The translations under genes were made by a program, and so were the position numbers. Below the pieces are notes generated by a model that saw nothing but the letters and a program-made list of their open reading frames with translations, was not told the origin of the DNA and did no database searches. From Pleurodeles waltl (lineage: Eukaryota; Chordata; Amphibia; Caudata; Salamandridae): a stretch of 64,000 nt of DNA. Position 1 is the first letter of the stretch. The number at the start of each line of letters is the position of its first letter. The DNA is taken from NCBI RefSeq assembly GCF_031143425.1, contig NC_090450.1:214903442-214967441 (forward strand). The letters run 5' to 3'. Below, one piece after another: positions 10,151-20,931 of the stretch.

Positions 10151-11670
10151 GATTGTACGAGTTGTGTCGTCGTCGACGTTGGACCAGGCAAGATGGGGTT
10201 GGTGATGCTAGGGTACGAGGTGGTGACTGGGGAGGGTGCGGTCGGGGTGTTGAAGCTGCTGTTGATGTCGGCGATCTTGTTGTAGAAGAAGGCAGCGAGG
10301 GAGTCGCAGAGTTCCTGGGAGGGTGGGATGTCGTTGACGTTGGTGCTGGGGGTGGATAGTCCCTTCACAATGCGGAAGAGTTCTTTACTGTCATGAGCGT
10401 TGTTGTCTAGGCGGTCTTTGAAGGAGGACCTCTTGGTGGTCCTGATGAGGTGGTGGTGTCGGCGGGTTACGTCTTTGAGGGCATCCTGATTGACCGGCGT
10501 GCGTTCTTGGAGCCATTTCTTTTCTAGTTTCCTGCAGGCACGTTTGGAGGCCAGGGGTTCGTCTGTGAACCAGGAGGCTTTCTTGCAGGTGGGGTTGTTG
10601 GGGGGTTTCTTCAGAGGGGCGAGGATGTTGGCGCAGTCGTTGATCCACTGTCTGAAGTTGTAGGCCGCGGTGTCTGGGTCGGTGGGCTCGTTCGGTGGGT
10701 TCTGGGAGAGGTTGCTGAGGAGTTGTTCTTTGGTGACTTTGCCCCAGTTGCGGCGGGGGAGTTGGCGGCTGTGGAGTTGTGCGGTGTTTTTGTTGTAGGT
10801 AAAATGGATGCAGTGGTGGTCGGCCCAGTAGGGTTCGGTGGTGTCGTTGAAGGTAACGTGGTCGCTGGTGGAAAAGATGGCGTCCAGAGTGTGTCCGGCG
10901 GCGTGGGTTGTTGACGTGACAAGTTGTCTGAGTCCGAGGTTTGCAAGGTTGTTGATCAGCGTCGTGGAGTTGTGGTCGTTGTTGTTCTCGAGGTGAAAGT
11001 TGAGGTCCCCGAGGAGTATGTAGTCCGTGGAGGCGAGTGCGTGGGTGCTTGCGAGGTTGGCGATGGAGTCGCAGAACTGGGCCCGTGGTCCGGGGGGCCT
11101 GTAGACGAGGGTACCTCTGAGGGTGGTGTTGGGGTCGGTGTGGATCCGTAAGTGTAGAAGCTCTGCGGTGTTGAAATGGTCGTCGGTGTGGGTGGTGACC
11201 TTGAGGGAGGATTTGTGAATGATGGCGAGTCCTCCTCCATAGCCGTTGGTGCGGTCCCTGCAGGAGATCTTGTATCCGTCTGGGATGGCGATGGCGATGG
11301 CGATGTCTGGCACGGATGATTCGTTCCACCATGTCTCGGTCAGGAAGGCTACGTCCGGAGCGGTGCTGTCGAGCAGGTCCCAGAGTTCTACGGCGTGTTT
11401 GCGTGCGGAGCGGGTGTTGAGGAGTATGCAGCGGAGGAGGTTCGGTCTGGTGGTCGTTGGTTTGGAGGTTCGGTCGCAGGTGCGGCAGGTGAACGGGCTG
11501 TGGGTGTACTTCGGTGCGGCTTGGTAGCAGTGTTGGTTTTGGTTTCGGCCGTTGTTGAGTGCATGGAGGGACGTAGCGTCGTAGCTGAGCCTGGGCGGGG
11601 TGAGGAGCGGCGGGCGAGGACCAGGGGTTCTGGCGCTGGGCGCGGTCCGGGCACGCGCAGCAACCTGCAT
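10147..11670 (-). CDS. L2-type LINE endonuclease frame (507 aa, open)
   Basis: An uninterrupted frame of 507 residues beginning MQVAARARTAPSARTPG. Residues about 80-300 resemble an APE-type LINE endonuclease: LLNTRSARKHAVELWDLLD, then AFLTETWWNES (the ET motif), YKISCRDRTNGYGGGLAI, DYILLGDLNFHLE (GDxN motif) and a YWADHHCIHF C-terminal D-H motif. Residues about 300-480 are the linker seen in L2/CR1 proteins. The stop TGA (10147-10149) overlaps the ATG of the RT frame. Normal L2 proteins join endonuclease and RT in one chain, so the break is either an indel or a real arrangement; the other copy at 26505 has the same offset. An in-frame hexamer expansion gives DIAIAIAIPDG. Confidence 0.8.
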   Translation of the reverse strand: MQVAARARTAPSARTPGPRPPLLTPPRLSYDATSLHALNNGRNQNQHCYQAAPKYTHSPFTCRTCDRTSKPTTTRPNLLRCILLNTRSARKHAVELWDLLDSTAPDVAFLTETWWNESSVPDIAIAIAIPDGYKISCRDRTNGYGGGLAIIHKSSLKVTTHTDDHFNTAELLHLRIHTDPNTTLRGTLVYRPPGPRAQFCDSIANLASTHALASTDYILLGDLNFHLENNNDHNSTTLINNLANLGLRQLVTSTTHAAGHTLDAIFSTSDHVTFNDTTEPYWADHHCIHFTYNKNTAQLHSRQLPRRNWGKVTKEQLLSNLSQNPPNEPTDPDTAAYNFRQWINDCANILAPLKKPPNNPTCKKASWFTDEPLASKRACRKLEKKWLQERTPVNQDALKDVTRRHHHLIRTTKRSSFKDRLDNNAHDSKELFRIVKGLSTPSTNVNDIPPSQELCDSLAAFFYNKIADINSSFNTPTAPSPVTTSYPSITNPILPGPTSTTTQLVQS

Positions 11671-12283
11671 TAAGAGGGGGTGGAGGGAGGGAGGAGGAGC
11701 TGGGGCGGGAGGGGGGCGGGGCCGAAGCCGCGGGAAAAAACGGGCAAAGGAGCGGCGAGGGTGGAGGGTGGTTGGAAAATAACGCTGGGGAACTAGAGGG
11801 GAGGGGGAGGTGGTAGGGCAGGGGGAGTACAGAAGAGTAAAAAAACAGGTAAGCGGGCGGATGCCGATGGATTGGGGGTGGGGGGGTCAGAGGAGGAGAG
11901 AGACGCGCGGGTCAAGCGCACAGATGAAACAAAAACAGTAAACAATAGAGAAATAGAGGAACAGGGATACAAATTACAGATACAGATACAGAGTACAAAA
12001 ACTAATGGACACAGTGGGCACAACAGGGACAGTAACAATAGCAACACAACAGAGACAGCAACGAGGAGACAAACAAGGAGAAAACAGACACACGACAGAA
12101 GCAAACCTTACTGCCCACCACTGGGCAACCAGGGATGAGGCGCAGACGAGGGCCTGCGGGTGGAGGAGGGCCTCGAACAGGAGCAGCAGCGGCAATCAGG
12201 GGACAGCGCACCTGCAGGGTGCGCTGCGCAGCGGTGGGAGCGTCCTGGCCTGACAACGAGGTCAGAGAACATCAGCAGGTGCA
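11671..12283 (-). other. 5' region of L2 LINE copy B
   Basis: A GC-rich part (11680-11780) followed upstream by a CA/GA-rich part and then a GC-rich part with a GTGCGCTGC/GCAGCGCAC-like inverted repeat near 12210-12230. No tandem monomers as in the other L2 copy. No coding signal. Confidence 0.5.
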
Positions 12284-13506
12284 ACAATCAGCAACATTGT
12301 AGCACCTCATCCTGCCAGCTTTCTCAACTGTTTCCTGGCGGTGCATGATCTGAGGGCTGTCTGCATTCACCCTGCACTGGAAGCCAAGAAGAAATCTCCT
12401 GTGGGTCAACGGAATCTTCACCCTGCCAACGCAGGTACCAAACTTCTGCATCACCAGTCCTCTGGATCCCCTCTCATCTTGGCCAGTGTGGTCCCTGGAA
12501 CACAGGAGCTGGATCCAAGTGTCCCAGACAGTCCAGTGGCCCTTCTTTCTAAATTTGGTGGAGGTAAGTCCTTGCCTTCCCACCCCAGACAGTAATCCTT
12601 TGTACTGCAGCTGCTAGGGCTTCTGTGCACTTTTGCAAAACTTCCTTTGTGCACAGCCTAGCCCATGTCCCCAGCACTCCATCCTGCTTTGCCCAGCTTG
12701 CTGAGTTGGACTCCTACTTCGTGGGACCCTCCTTTGTTGTGCTGAGATGACTGCCATGCTCAGATCTTCTGAATGCCTGTTCAGGTACTCCTCCAAGGGG
12801 CAACCTTCTGGTCCTTCCTGGGCCCTCGCAGCACCCAGAATTCTCAACCGTGACTCTTGCAGCTAGCATAGCTTGTTTGCGGTCTTTCTGCGTGGAAACA
12901 ACTTTGCATCCTCCAGCACGCCATGAGACATCTTCTGACCAAAGGAGAATTTTCTGGCACCTTCTGTTGTTGCAGAATCTTTGGCTTCTTCCACCCGGAG
13001 GCAGCCCTTTTGCTCCGGGGTTTAGTTGGCTCCTGCCCCCCCCCCCGGACACTTGCATGACTCTTGGACTTGATCCCCTTCCTTTTCAGGTCCTCAGGTC
13101 CAGGAATCCATCTTCAGTACTTTTCAGTCAGTTGTTGTCTTTGCTCAATTCCCTATCTCAACTTTACTGTCTTTCTGGGGTAGTAGGGTTACTTTACTCC
13201 TACTTTTCAGGGTCTTGGGGTGCGGTATCTTGGACACCCTTAGTTTTTTCTTACACTCCCAGCGACCCTCTGCACACTACACTAGGCCTGGGGTCCACTT
13301 GTGGTTCACATTCCTCTTTTGGAGTATATGGTTTGTGTTGCCCCTAGGCCTATTGTCTCCTATTGCATTATATTATGTTCTACAGTGTTGCACTACTTTT
13401 CTAAGTGTTTACTTACCTGATTTTGGTCTGTGTATATATTTAGTGTATTTTACTTACCTCCTAAGGGAGTATATCCTCTGAGATACTTTTGGCCTATTGT
13501 CACTAA

Positions 13507-13512
13507 AATAAA
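13507..13512 (+). promoter_or_regulatory. AATAAA poly(A) signal of LTR copy B
   Basis: AATAAA followed by T-rich and GTGTTT sequence, about 240 bp before the LTR end. It is the sense-strand equivalent of 75-97. The palindrome is slightly imperfect in this copy. Confidence 0.5.
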
Positions 13513-13756
13513 GTACCTTTATTTTTTAGTAACTCTAGTATTGTGTTTCTTATGAAATGGTGCTATATGATATAAGTGGTATAGTAGGACCGTTGCATGT
13601 CTCCTAGTTCAGCCTAAGCTGCTCTGCTATAGCTACCTCTATCAGCCTAAGCTGCTAGAACACTACTAATCTACTAACAAGGGATTGATGGCCCTGGCAC
13701 AAGGTGTAAGTACCACTAGGTACCCACTATAAGCCAGGCCAGCCTCCTACAATGAG

Positions 13757-14743
13757 TGAATTAAAGTCTTTATTCCTAAACACCCAATCCAAAATCACTT
13801 TCCGAATGCCTTCAGATCACTTCAGCTCGACTCTTCACATTATAGAGCCCTACAGGATGGTTCCATATTTTGAAGAAGGATGGAGTCAAAGGAAAATACC
13901 ACACATCTAGATATACCGCAGTGCTTGCCGCATGATGGTCTGCTTTAGAACATGGATGGTCCTCAAGATGGATGTTGTCAGACTGTTTTGAAGTTTGCAG
14001 TTATTCTGTTATCAGCATTTGTCAATTGTTTACAGTTGGACACACGATATGGCTTCAAGTCAATCGACACCTGTTTGTTCCATCTTAAGAGGATATTTAT
14101 GGACAAAAGAGAAAACACTTCAGGAGAGGACAGCATTTTCTTACATTTAAGCCTAAAGAACATATATCTCTTCAGAAATTCATCCTATCACCACCTGTAT
14201 GCAACTGCAGGCTTCCACTCAACACATGCCAACATTCTGTTTCATCACCATTCGCTCTCAGCATTTCAGGCACCAACTTAGACAACAAGGATATGTGGAC
14301 ACACTGAATACCACACTGTCTCTTCTTCTTGCAATTGTTCCATCAGCTGTCACCATTAGTATCTTGTCTCTTCTGGAGTGTCCAAACACCTCTTTTTTTT
14401 TTACCATCTTTTCAGACGCTTGTTCACCAGGTTTATGTAACCAGCTAATAGGAGCAGACACTGATGCACGTCACTCAAACTTTGATGGTTTAATTGAAGA
14501 TCCTTTAACAGAATGAGGAGTCATTTTTTATGAGAATAAAGATCTTGTATTGACTGTATAGAGGCGGTAGGGGTGCAAGGTAAAGATTGCAGCGGGTTAT
14601 ATCTTTTTTAGAAGAGTGAACACAGTCTGTTAGGCTGAGGCAATTCTCATCTAAACCTAAGAAGTTTACAGACGGGCACAGTGGCAGTGCAACTGACACT
14701 GAAGAATTTCTATGCCACTTTGTACTCCTTTTATGTCTAAAAG
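13757..14743. other. Anonymous DNA
   Basis: No recognised gene or repeat terminus. An open frame of 109 codons at 13952-14281 shows no familiar domain and I do not call it a gene. Confidence 0.4.
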
Positions 14744-15791
14744 ATGGCCAAAGACAATTCTTGGACTTTTTCAGAGGAAGATATTATCCAGGTCATCCCG
14801 GGGCTCCCAAGTGATAAAGCGCTGGGACTGGAGGGTTTAACAGCATTATTCTATAAGGAGTATGCAGACCTACTGGCACTGCATCTCCTCAAGATGTATG
14901 CAGAGTTAATCGAAAGCGACAAATTTCCACCCTCACTATGAGAAGCGCTGATTGTCACTGTGCTCAAGCCTGGCAAGAACGCAGTGCAATGCAACTCTTA
15001 CCGACCTCTGTCACTAACAAATTTAGACCATAAAATTGTGGCAAAACTGATTGGCTCAAGACTCAAGCCCTACCAGACCAGTCTGGGTTTATCCCAGGCA
15101 GAGCAACTTTATACAATCTGGGACTTACCTTGCGGTGGCTCAATCGGTGGTCCCTGAAAGCTGTTCAGCAGTGGTATTCTTAGACGCAACTAAGGAATTT
15201 GACTCTAGGATGGTCTTTCCTCTTTGGGCTCCTGGCCCGTTTAGGCCTCAGCCCCAAATTCATCTGGCTAATCAAATTGCTAAACTCCAAGCCAAGTGCA
15301 AGAATACGCATTAATGGCTCTGTCACTGATGCTATCCCTGTCTCTAGAGGCACCAGGCAGAGTTGCCCTGAATCACTGCTTCTTTTTGCTTTGTAACCAT
15401 TGGCTGCATTCCTAAAGCAACACCATCATCACCAAGGGCTTGCCTTCCAACCCGACTGTTGTTGGTATTGATGTATGCGGATTTCATTATGCTTTATCTT
15501 CAGGACCCTCAGACTAATTTAGATCCCCTGATACACAAGTTCATACGCTTTAGCAAACTCTCAGATACAAAAATGTATTGGGCCAAATCCACAGTGTTCC
15601 CATTGGCAGATGCAACTAAACCACTCACCTCTGCCTTACCCTTCTGCTGGGCAGAGGAACCAGTCCGCTACCTGGGGATCTGGCTAAATAGAAAGTTGGA
15701 CGAATTGTGGGTGGCGAATTGCAGAAGAGTGGTCTCCTGGTTGAAAAGTAGAGTAGACTGTTGGTGGTCCTTGCCTTTGCTAATCAATTAG
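14744..15791 (+). pseudogene. L1/Tx1-type LINE ORF2 fragment (RT region)
   Basis: Broken frames give the L1-type RT in order: IIQVIPGLPSDKALGLEGLT, FYKEYADLLALHLLKMYAEL, EALIVTVLKPGKNAVQC, SYRPLSLTNLDHKIVAKLIG, then after frame changes VFLDATKEFD, RINGSVTDAIPVSRGTRQS, MYADFIMLYLQDP and CWAEEPVRYLGIWLN. The catalytic YADD box has become YADF, and several stops and shifts are present. Endonuclease and 3' end are absent. This is a different L1 lineage from the element at 38934-53543, whose RT reads YSDD. Confidence 0.8.
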
Positions 15792-15805
15792 TAGTTTCTG
15801 TATTT

Positions 15806-15945
15806 CAGAATAGCAGGGGTGGGGGAACGAGTTTTTCTGTAATGGCTCCCACCATGTGGAACTCACTGCTGACAGCGGTTCACCACACGACGAGCTACAG
15901 TTCCTCCCGGAAACATTGAAAGATCTGGTTGTTTAAATAGGCTAA
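15806..15945 (+). pseudogene. L2/CR1-type LINE C-terminal fragment
   Basis: The reading AGVGERVFSVMAPTMWNSLL and a following SSRKHLKIWLFK match the C-terminal block of L2/CR1-group proteins (compare AAKTWNTLP..KTWLFEQ in the other copies here). It lies directly after the L1 fragment with no clear boundary. Only about 45 codons remain. Confidence 0.55.
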
Positions 15946-16442
15946 TTGAAACTAGTCAGTTAAGGGTGGTTCCATCAGACTGGATATTTCTGCATTACCA
16001 AGAGACCACTGGTGAACATGTGATTTATATGAATACCATAACATAAAGTTTTCTCCTCCTGGAAGGTCTGGCATGTACATTCACATTCAGAAAAATATTT
16101 CATAACATGAATGGTTTAGCAACACATGTTCAGCATACTTTTGAAAGCTCTCTGTGTGCTATATAGGTTTTTTTAGCAATGGCATACCATTAGGTAAGAC
16201 CCTCTCAGTCAAGGCTTGATTAAGCAGTATATTGCTAGGCTGTATCACTTCAAACGAATTTGGTTGCTGACCTGAGAGAACTGGAGATCTTCTCCCAATT
16301 TAGTAAGTTTGTATCTCTTAATACTTTAAATTTAAAAAACACCTCGTTAGTCATTTGGAATGTGTATATTCCACCCATTGCTACCGAGTAGAGCAAGTGT
16401 TTTTGTGACAGAGCAAGTTGGGGCTTGGCTCTGAGACACATA
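15946..16442. other. Anonymous DNA
   Basis: No gene recognised. A short stretch near 16260-16320 (LRELEIFSQFSKFVSLNTLN-like on +) resembles a retroelement tail, but too little remains to assign it. Confidence 0.35.
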
Positions 16443-17072
16443 GGCCCTGATTCTGATATTGGCGGGCGGCGGGAGCCGCACGCCAAGCGGGAACCGCCAG
16501 AAGACCGTACCGCGGTCAAAAGACCGCAGCGGTCATTCTGGGTTTCCCACTGGGCTGGCGGGTGACTGCCAAAAGGCCGCCCGCCTGCCCAGTGGGAAAC
16601 AGCCTTCCCACGAGGACGCCGGCTCAGAATTGAGCCGGCGGAGTGGGAAGGTGCGATGGGTGCAGTGGCACCCGTCGCGTATTTCAGTGTCTGCATAGCA
16701 GACACTGAAATACTTTGTGGGGCCCTCTTACAGGGGGCCCCTGCAGTGCCCATGCCATTGGCATGGGCACTGCAGGGGCCCGCAGGGGCCCCGCGGCACC
16801 CCCTACCGCCATCCTGTTCCTGGCGGCAGACCCGCCAGGAACAGGATGGCGGTAGGGGGTGTCAGAATCCCCATGGCGGCGGAGCGCGCTCCGCCGCCAT
16901 GGAGGATTCTCAAGGGCAGCAGAAAGTCGGCGGGAGACCGCCGACTTTCCGTTTCTGGCCGCGGTTGAACCGCCGCGGTCAGAATGCCCAGCGGTGCACC
17001 GCCAGCCTGTTGGCGGTGCTACCGCGGTCATTCGCCCTGGCGGTTTTTACCGCCAGGGTTAGAATGACCACC
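16443..17072 (+). mobile_element. Chain-of-hairpins MITE, copy H1
   Basis: Left TIR GGCCCTGATTCTGATATTGG, right TIR (reverse complement) GGTGGTCATTCTAACCCTGG, flanked by ATA at 16440-16442 and 17073-17075. The inside is almost wholly consecutive inverted repeats, for example 16543-16555 with 16587-16599 (TTTCCCACTGGGC), a stem with GCCGGCTCA arms, a GTATTTCAGTGTCTGC stem, a GCAGTGCCCATGCC stem and a long stem with CCGCCATCCTGTTCCTGGCG. GC-rich, no protein. TIR sequence and 3-bp flanks point to the Harbinger group, mobilised in trans. Copy H2 lies 195 bp downstream in inverted orientation. Confidence 0.8.
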
Positions 17073-17267
17073 ATAATGTGACTATAGGAATCTATTGCTA
17101 TCAATACTGTTAGAAATTAGGTCTTTGGTTGACAGTCAGGTTACCCCCTGATCAAGCAAGGACCCTCATTCTAGTCAGGGTAAACAAAACAGCAAAAATC
17201 GATCATACACAGGTCAAGTAATGAATTTGTAAAGATTAAATCCAAAAATAGTGCTTAGAAACAAAAA

Positions 17268-17818
17268 GGGGTCACAGGGTCGGCGGGAGCACCGCCGACA
17301 GACCGGTGGTGCCCCGCAGGGCATTCTGACCGCGGTTTCCCGCTGCCCTGCAGAATCCTCCATGGCGGCGGACCGCGCTCCGCCGCCATGGGGATTCTGA
17401 CACCCCCTACCGCCATCCTGTTCCTGGCGGGTCTCCCGCCAGGAACAGGATGGCGGTAGGGGGTGCCGCGGGGCCCCTGGGGGCCCCTGCAGTGCCCATG
17501 CCAACGGCATGGGCACTGCAGGGGCCCCCGTAAGAGGGCCCCACAAAGTATTTCAGTGTCTGCTATGCAGACACTGAAATACGCGACGGGTGCCACTGCA
17601 CCCGTCGCACCTTCCCACTACGCCGGCTCAATTCTGAGCCGGCGTCCTCGTGGGAAGGTTGATTTGCCCTGGGCTGGCGGGCGGCCTTTTGGCGGCTGCC
17701 CGCGAGCCCAGGGCAAATCCCAAAATACCCTCAGCGGTCTTTCGACTGCGGAGCGGTATTTTGGTGGGGGAACTCTGGCGGGCGGCCTACGCCGCCCGCC
17801 GAAGTTAGAATCACCCCC
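17268..17818 (-). mobile_element. Chain-of-hairpins MITE, copy H2 (inverted)
   Basis: Inverted relative of H1, nested in LTR D. Right TIR (reverse complement) GGGGGTGATTCTAACTTCGG; the left TIR is shortened. AAA flanks both ends. Perfect stems in order: 17401-17431/17435-17465 (31 bp, 3-nt loop), 17479-17502/17506-17529 (24 bp), 17548-17563/17567-17582 (16 bp), 17583-17593/17598-17608 (11 bp), 17610-17618/17650-17658 with an inner GCCGGCTCA stem, and 17662-17674/17706-17718 (13 bp). Non-coding. Confidence 0.8.
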
Positions 17819-19122
17819 AAAATGCTTTGATGAGGTGTTAACACGGCGTCATGACGGAGTCGTTCCCAAGAATCCGACACCAGCGGCGCCGGCCACACAG
17901 TCACGTAGACCCCCAGGTACAGTACCTTGGTGAAGAATTAAACAAGTCGATGCGCGTAGTCGGGGATCACGGCGACTGTGTGAAACGTTGAATCCACACA
18001 CTTCAAGCGGCATCAGTCACGGCGTGGTGCAGTGACTTCCACGGAGTTGCGGACTTCGGCGGGGCTGCAGCAGTGTTGGGCCTGCGATGGTCATCTCGTT
18101 CCAGCGAAGATCACAGAGTCGGTTGCAGGCGGCGTCACCAGATTCAGCAGTGGCGTCGGTCTGGAGTCGTCCAAAGTAAATTTCCTTGAATTTTCACCAG
18201 CTTTTCCTTCCAAGGGCCCAGAGACTGGATAGGGCACCACTTGTCAGGGCAGAAGTCTCTCCAGAGACTCCAGGTGCTGGCAGAGAGAAGACTTTGCTGT
18301 CCCTGAGACTTCAAACAACAGGAGGCAAGCTCTAAATCAAGCCCATGGAGATTTCTTCACAAGATGGAAGGCCCACAAAGTCCAGTTTTTGCCCTCTTAC
18401 TCTGGCAGAAGCACCATCTGCAGGATAGCTCCACGAAGCACAGTCACAGGCAAGGCAGCTCTTCTTCCTCAGCTCTTCAGCTCTTCTCCAGGCAGAGGTT
18501 CCTCTTGTTTCCAGAAGTGCTCTAAAGTATGTGGTTTTGGGTGCCCTTCTTATACCCAATTTCTCCTTTGAAGTAGGCCTACATCAAAGTAATGTCTCTT
18601 TTGAATGTGAAATCCTGCCTTGCCCAGGCCAGGACCCAGACACTCACCAGGGGGTCGAAGACTGCATTGTGTGAGGACAGGCACAGCCCTTTCGGGTGTA
18701 AGTGACCACTCCTCCCCTCCCTTCTAGCACAGATGGCTCATCAGGAAATGCAGACTACACCCCAGCTCTCTTTGTGTCACTGTCTAGTGTGAGGTGCAAC
18801 CAACCCATCTGTCAAACTGACCCAGACAGCAAATCCACAAACAGACAGAGTCACAGAAATGGTATAAGCAAGAAAATGCTCACTTTCTAAAAGTGTCATT
18901 TTCAAACACACAATCTTAAAATCAACTTAACTAAAATATGTATTTTTAAATTGTGAGCTCAGAGACCCCAAACTCCATATGTCCATTTACTCCCAAAGGG
19001 AATCTACACTTTAATCAGATTTAAAGGTAGCCACCATGTTAACCTACGAGAGGGACAGGCCTTGCAACAGTGAAAAATGAAGTTAGCCATATTCCACTGT
19101 CAGGACATATAAAACCCATTAC
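17819..19122. other. Interior of LTR-like element D
   Basis: Non-coding LTR body between its two nested MITEs. It contains no domain I recognise; short frames here are not conserved in the relative at 53544-55354. Confidence 0.5.
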
Positions 19123-19125
19123 TAT

Positions 19126-20108
19126 GGGCCTCATTTCAACCTCGGCGGTCTTTAAGCAAGACGGCCGAGGTACCGCCGTGCTGAAGACCACCAGTGCAGG
19201 CGGTTTTCTGCAGAGCTTATCATGACTGCTGGCAGCCCTCTGCCCTTTTTTGGACAGAGAGCTGCCAGCAGCCATTCTGGCAGTCGGCAGTGAAGTGGAG
19301 CCTGTTCCACCTCCACCGCCACGTTATCAGAACACTGCCCACCGAACCACGTCCCATGATTCGGTGTGGCGGTGTTCTAGTGAAGGGGAGCCGGCGGCTG
19401 AACAGCCCCCATGGATCCCGTTCCCTTCCGGAGGATCACCGGACCAGGTAAGGTGATCGTCCATTAGGGGAGAGGGGTGGGGGGCATTGTGTGTTGTGTG
19501 CATGCATTTGGGTGTGCGTGTGAGTGTGTGAAGGAGGTGTGTGAGTGTGTGTATGCATGCGGGGGTGTTGTGTGTTTGGAAAATGTGTGCATGTCTGTCT
19601 GTGTATGTCTGTGTGTATGTGTGCGTGTATGTGTGCATGGTTGTGTGCATGTATGTGTAGTTGTAGTGTAAGTGTGCGTGTACGGCTGTGTGTGTCAATG
19701 TTGGAGGGGTGGGGAGGGGGTTTTACCACCTTTGGGAGGTGGTGGGGTATTGTGAGTTTGGGGGGAAGACTCTGCGTAGGCAGTTGGGGGAGACCATATC
19801 AGTGCCAGGGAACAAATTCCCTGGCATTGATAGTGCCTACCGCCATGGATTTCGTGGTGGTACAGAACCCCACGAAATCCATGGCGGTATGCGGGGTAGT
19901 GATGCCGCCTGCAGTGTAGTAATGGCTGCCGGGCCGGAGAACGAAGACTCCAGCCCAGCGGTCTTTACCACCCTGGCGGTCGAAGTGGAGAAGTGGCGGT
20001 TTTGCATGGCGGTCACCGCCATGCTTGTAATTCCAATTTGTTTACCGCTGGCTTCTTTGCGGTATTGCCGCCACTTCTTCACTGAACACCAGGGCTGTAA
20101 TGAGCGCC
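19126..20108. mobile_element. Harbinger-type MITE with GT microsatellite
   Basis: Left TIR GGGCCTCATTTCAACC, right TIR (reverse complement) GGCGCTCATTACAGCC, flanked by TAT at 19123-19125 and 20109-20111. Inside are a GT-rich microsatellite (about 19490-19700), a 10-bp stem at 19803-19812/19817-19826 and a perfect 20-bp stem at 19838-19857/19870-19889. It is the same family as 6228-7105 and 40104-41036 in reverse orientation, but here the 20-bp stem is intact. Nested in LTR D. Confidence 0.75.
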
Positions 20109-20931
20109 TATATATCCTACCTTAACCATACACTGCACCCTGCCCTTGGGGCTACCTAGGACAGTTTAGGCCTGGCAAGTGGGTACACGTGGCAAGTCGA
20201 ATTTAAAGTTAAAACTGCACACACAGACACTGCAGTGGCAGGTCTGAGACATGATTACAGAGCTACTCATATGGGTGGCACAACCAGTGCTGCAGGCCCA
20301 CTAGTACCATTTGATTTACAGGCCCTGGCACCTCTAGTGCACTTTACTAGGGACTTAGTAGTAACTCAAATATGCAATTCATGGATAAACCAATCAACAA
20401 TACAATTTACACAGAGAGTATATGCACTTTAGCACTGGTTAGCAGCAGTAAAGTGCTCAGAGTTCAAATTCCAACAGCAACAGGTCAGAAAAATAGGAGG
20501 CAGGAGGCAAAAAGATTGGGGATGATCCTGCACAAGCAAAAATGTCCAACAAATACATATTTAGATTGTTTTTGCTGTAACTGGCAAATATGATCAAGGT
20601 AAATTATTTCAAATGGTTGAATTTCTTCCCTAAGAGGGGTAAAAGTAGATGTTTTTGTACTGGCAGATCTTGCACTGTAGTAAATACTGCTTGTAGAAGC
20701 CTGGCCTGCTTTGTAGCGGGTACCTAAGGTACTTACACCTTAGACCAGGTCCAGTTATCCCTTATATTGAAGTGTAGGCAGTGTCTAGAAGCCAGGCTGT
20801 CTAGAGGTAGCTGTAGGCAGAGCAGCCAAGGCTGAACTAGGAGACATGCAAAGCTCTTGCAATACCACTATAGTCACACAGTACTCACACACAGGAAAGA
20901 CCATACTCAGTGTTACCAAACAGAACTTTAC

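Larger units (their letters stand above)
8597..12283 (-). mobile_element. L2/CR1-type non-LTR retrotransposon, near full length
   Basis: A minus-strand LINE with a GC-rich 5' region (11671-12283), endonuclease frame, reverse-transcriptase frame and a short simple-repeat 3' tail. The RT shows FRPISLLP, LLDLSAAFDT-like, TYADDTQ and the C-terminal AAKTWNTLP..FRRLLKTWLF block typical of L2/CR1-group LINEs. It lies antisense inside LTR copy B. The related copy at 21204-28101 has a quite different 5' region, so the two belong to different subfamilies. At least two frameshifts make it inactive. Confidence 0.85.
7191..13751 (+). mobile_element. LTR-like element, copy B (sense), split by a LINE
   Basis: It starts TGTAGGAAAGTACC and ends CCAGCCTCCTACA, giving TGTAGGA/TCCTACA terminal inverted repeats. 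Flanks are ATGTG (7186-7190) and ATGAG (13752-13756), a 5-bp duplication with one mismatch. Without the L2 LINE at 8597-12283 it is about 2.87 kb, matching copy A. The order fits a U3-R-U5 LTR: a long U3-like part, a TATATATTTA stretch near 13433, AATAAA at 13507 with a T/GT-rich stretch after it, and about 240 bp to the end. No protein-coding domain is seen outside the LINE. Confidence 0.7.
17108..20551. mobile_element. LTR-like element D with exact 5-bp target duplication
   Basis: It starts TGTTAGAAAT and ends ATGTCCAACA (TGTTRGA/TCCAACA ends). AATAC at 17103-17107 is repeated exactly at 20552-20556. Removing the nested MITEs at 17268-17818 and 19126-20108 leaves about 1.9 kb. No gag-pol is seen, so it is a solo LTR or non-autonomous element. 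The element at 53544-55354 is a relative in the opposite orientation. From that relative I infer that the sense strand here is minus. Confidence 0.8.

Noticed and set aside
14100..14740. Possible SINE before the L1 fragment
   Set aside because: No A/B box pair, tRNA-like fold or tail that I could support.
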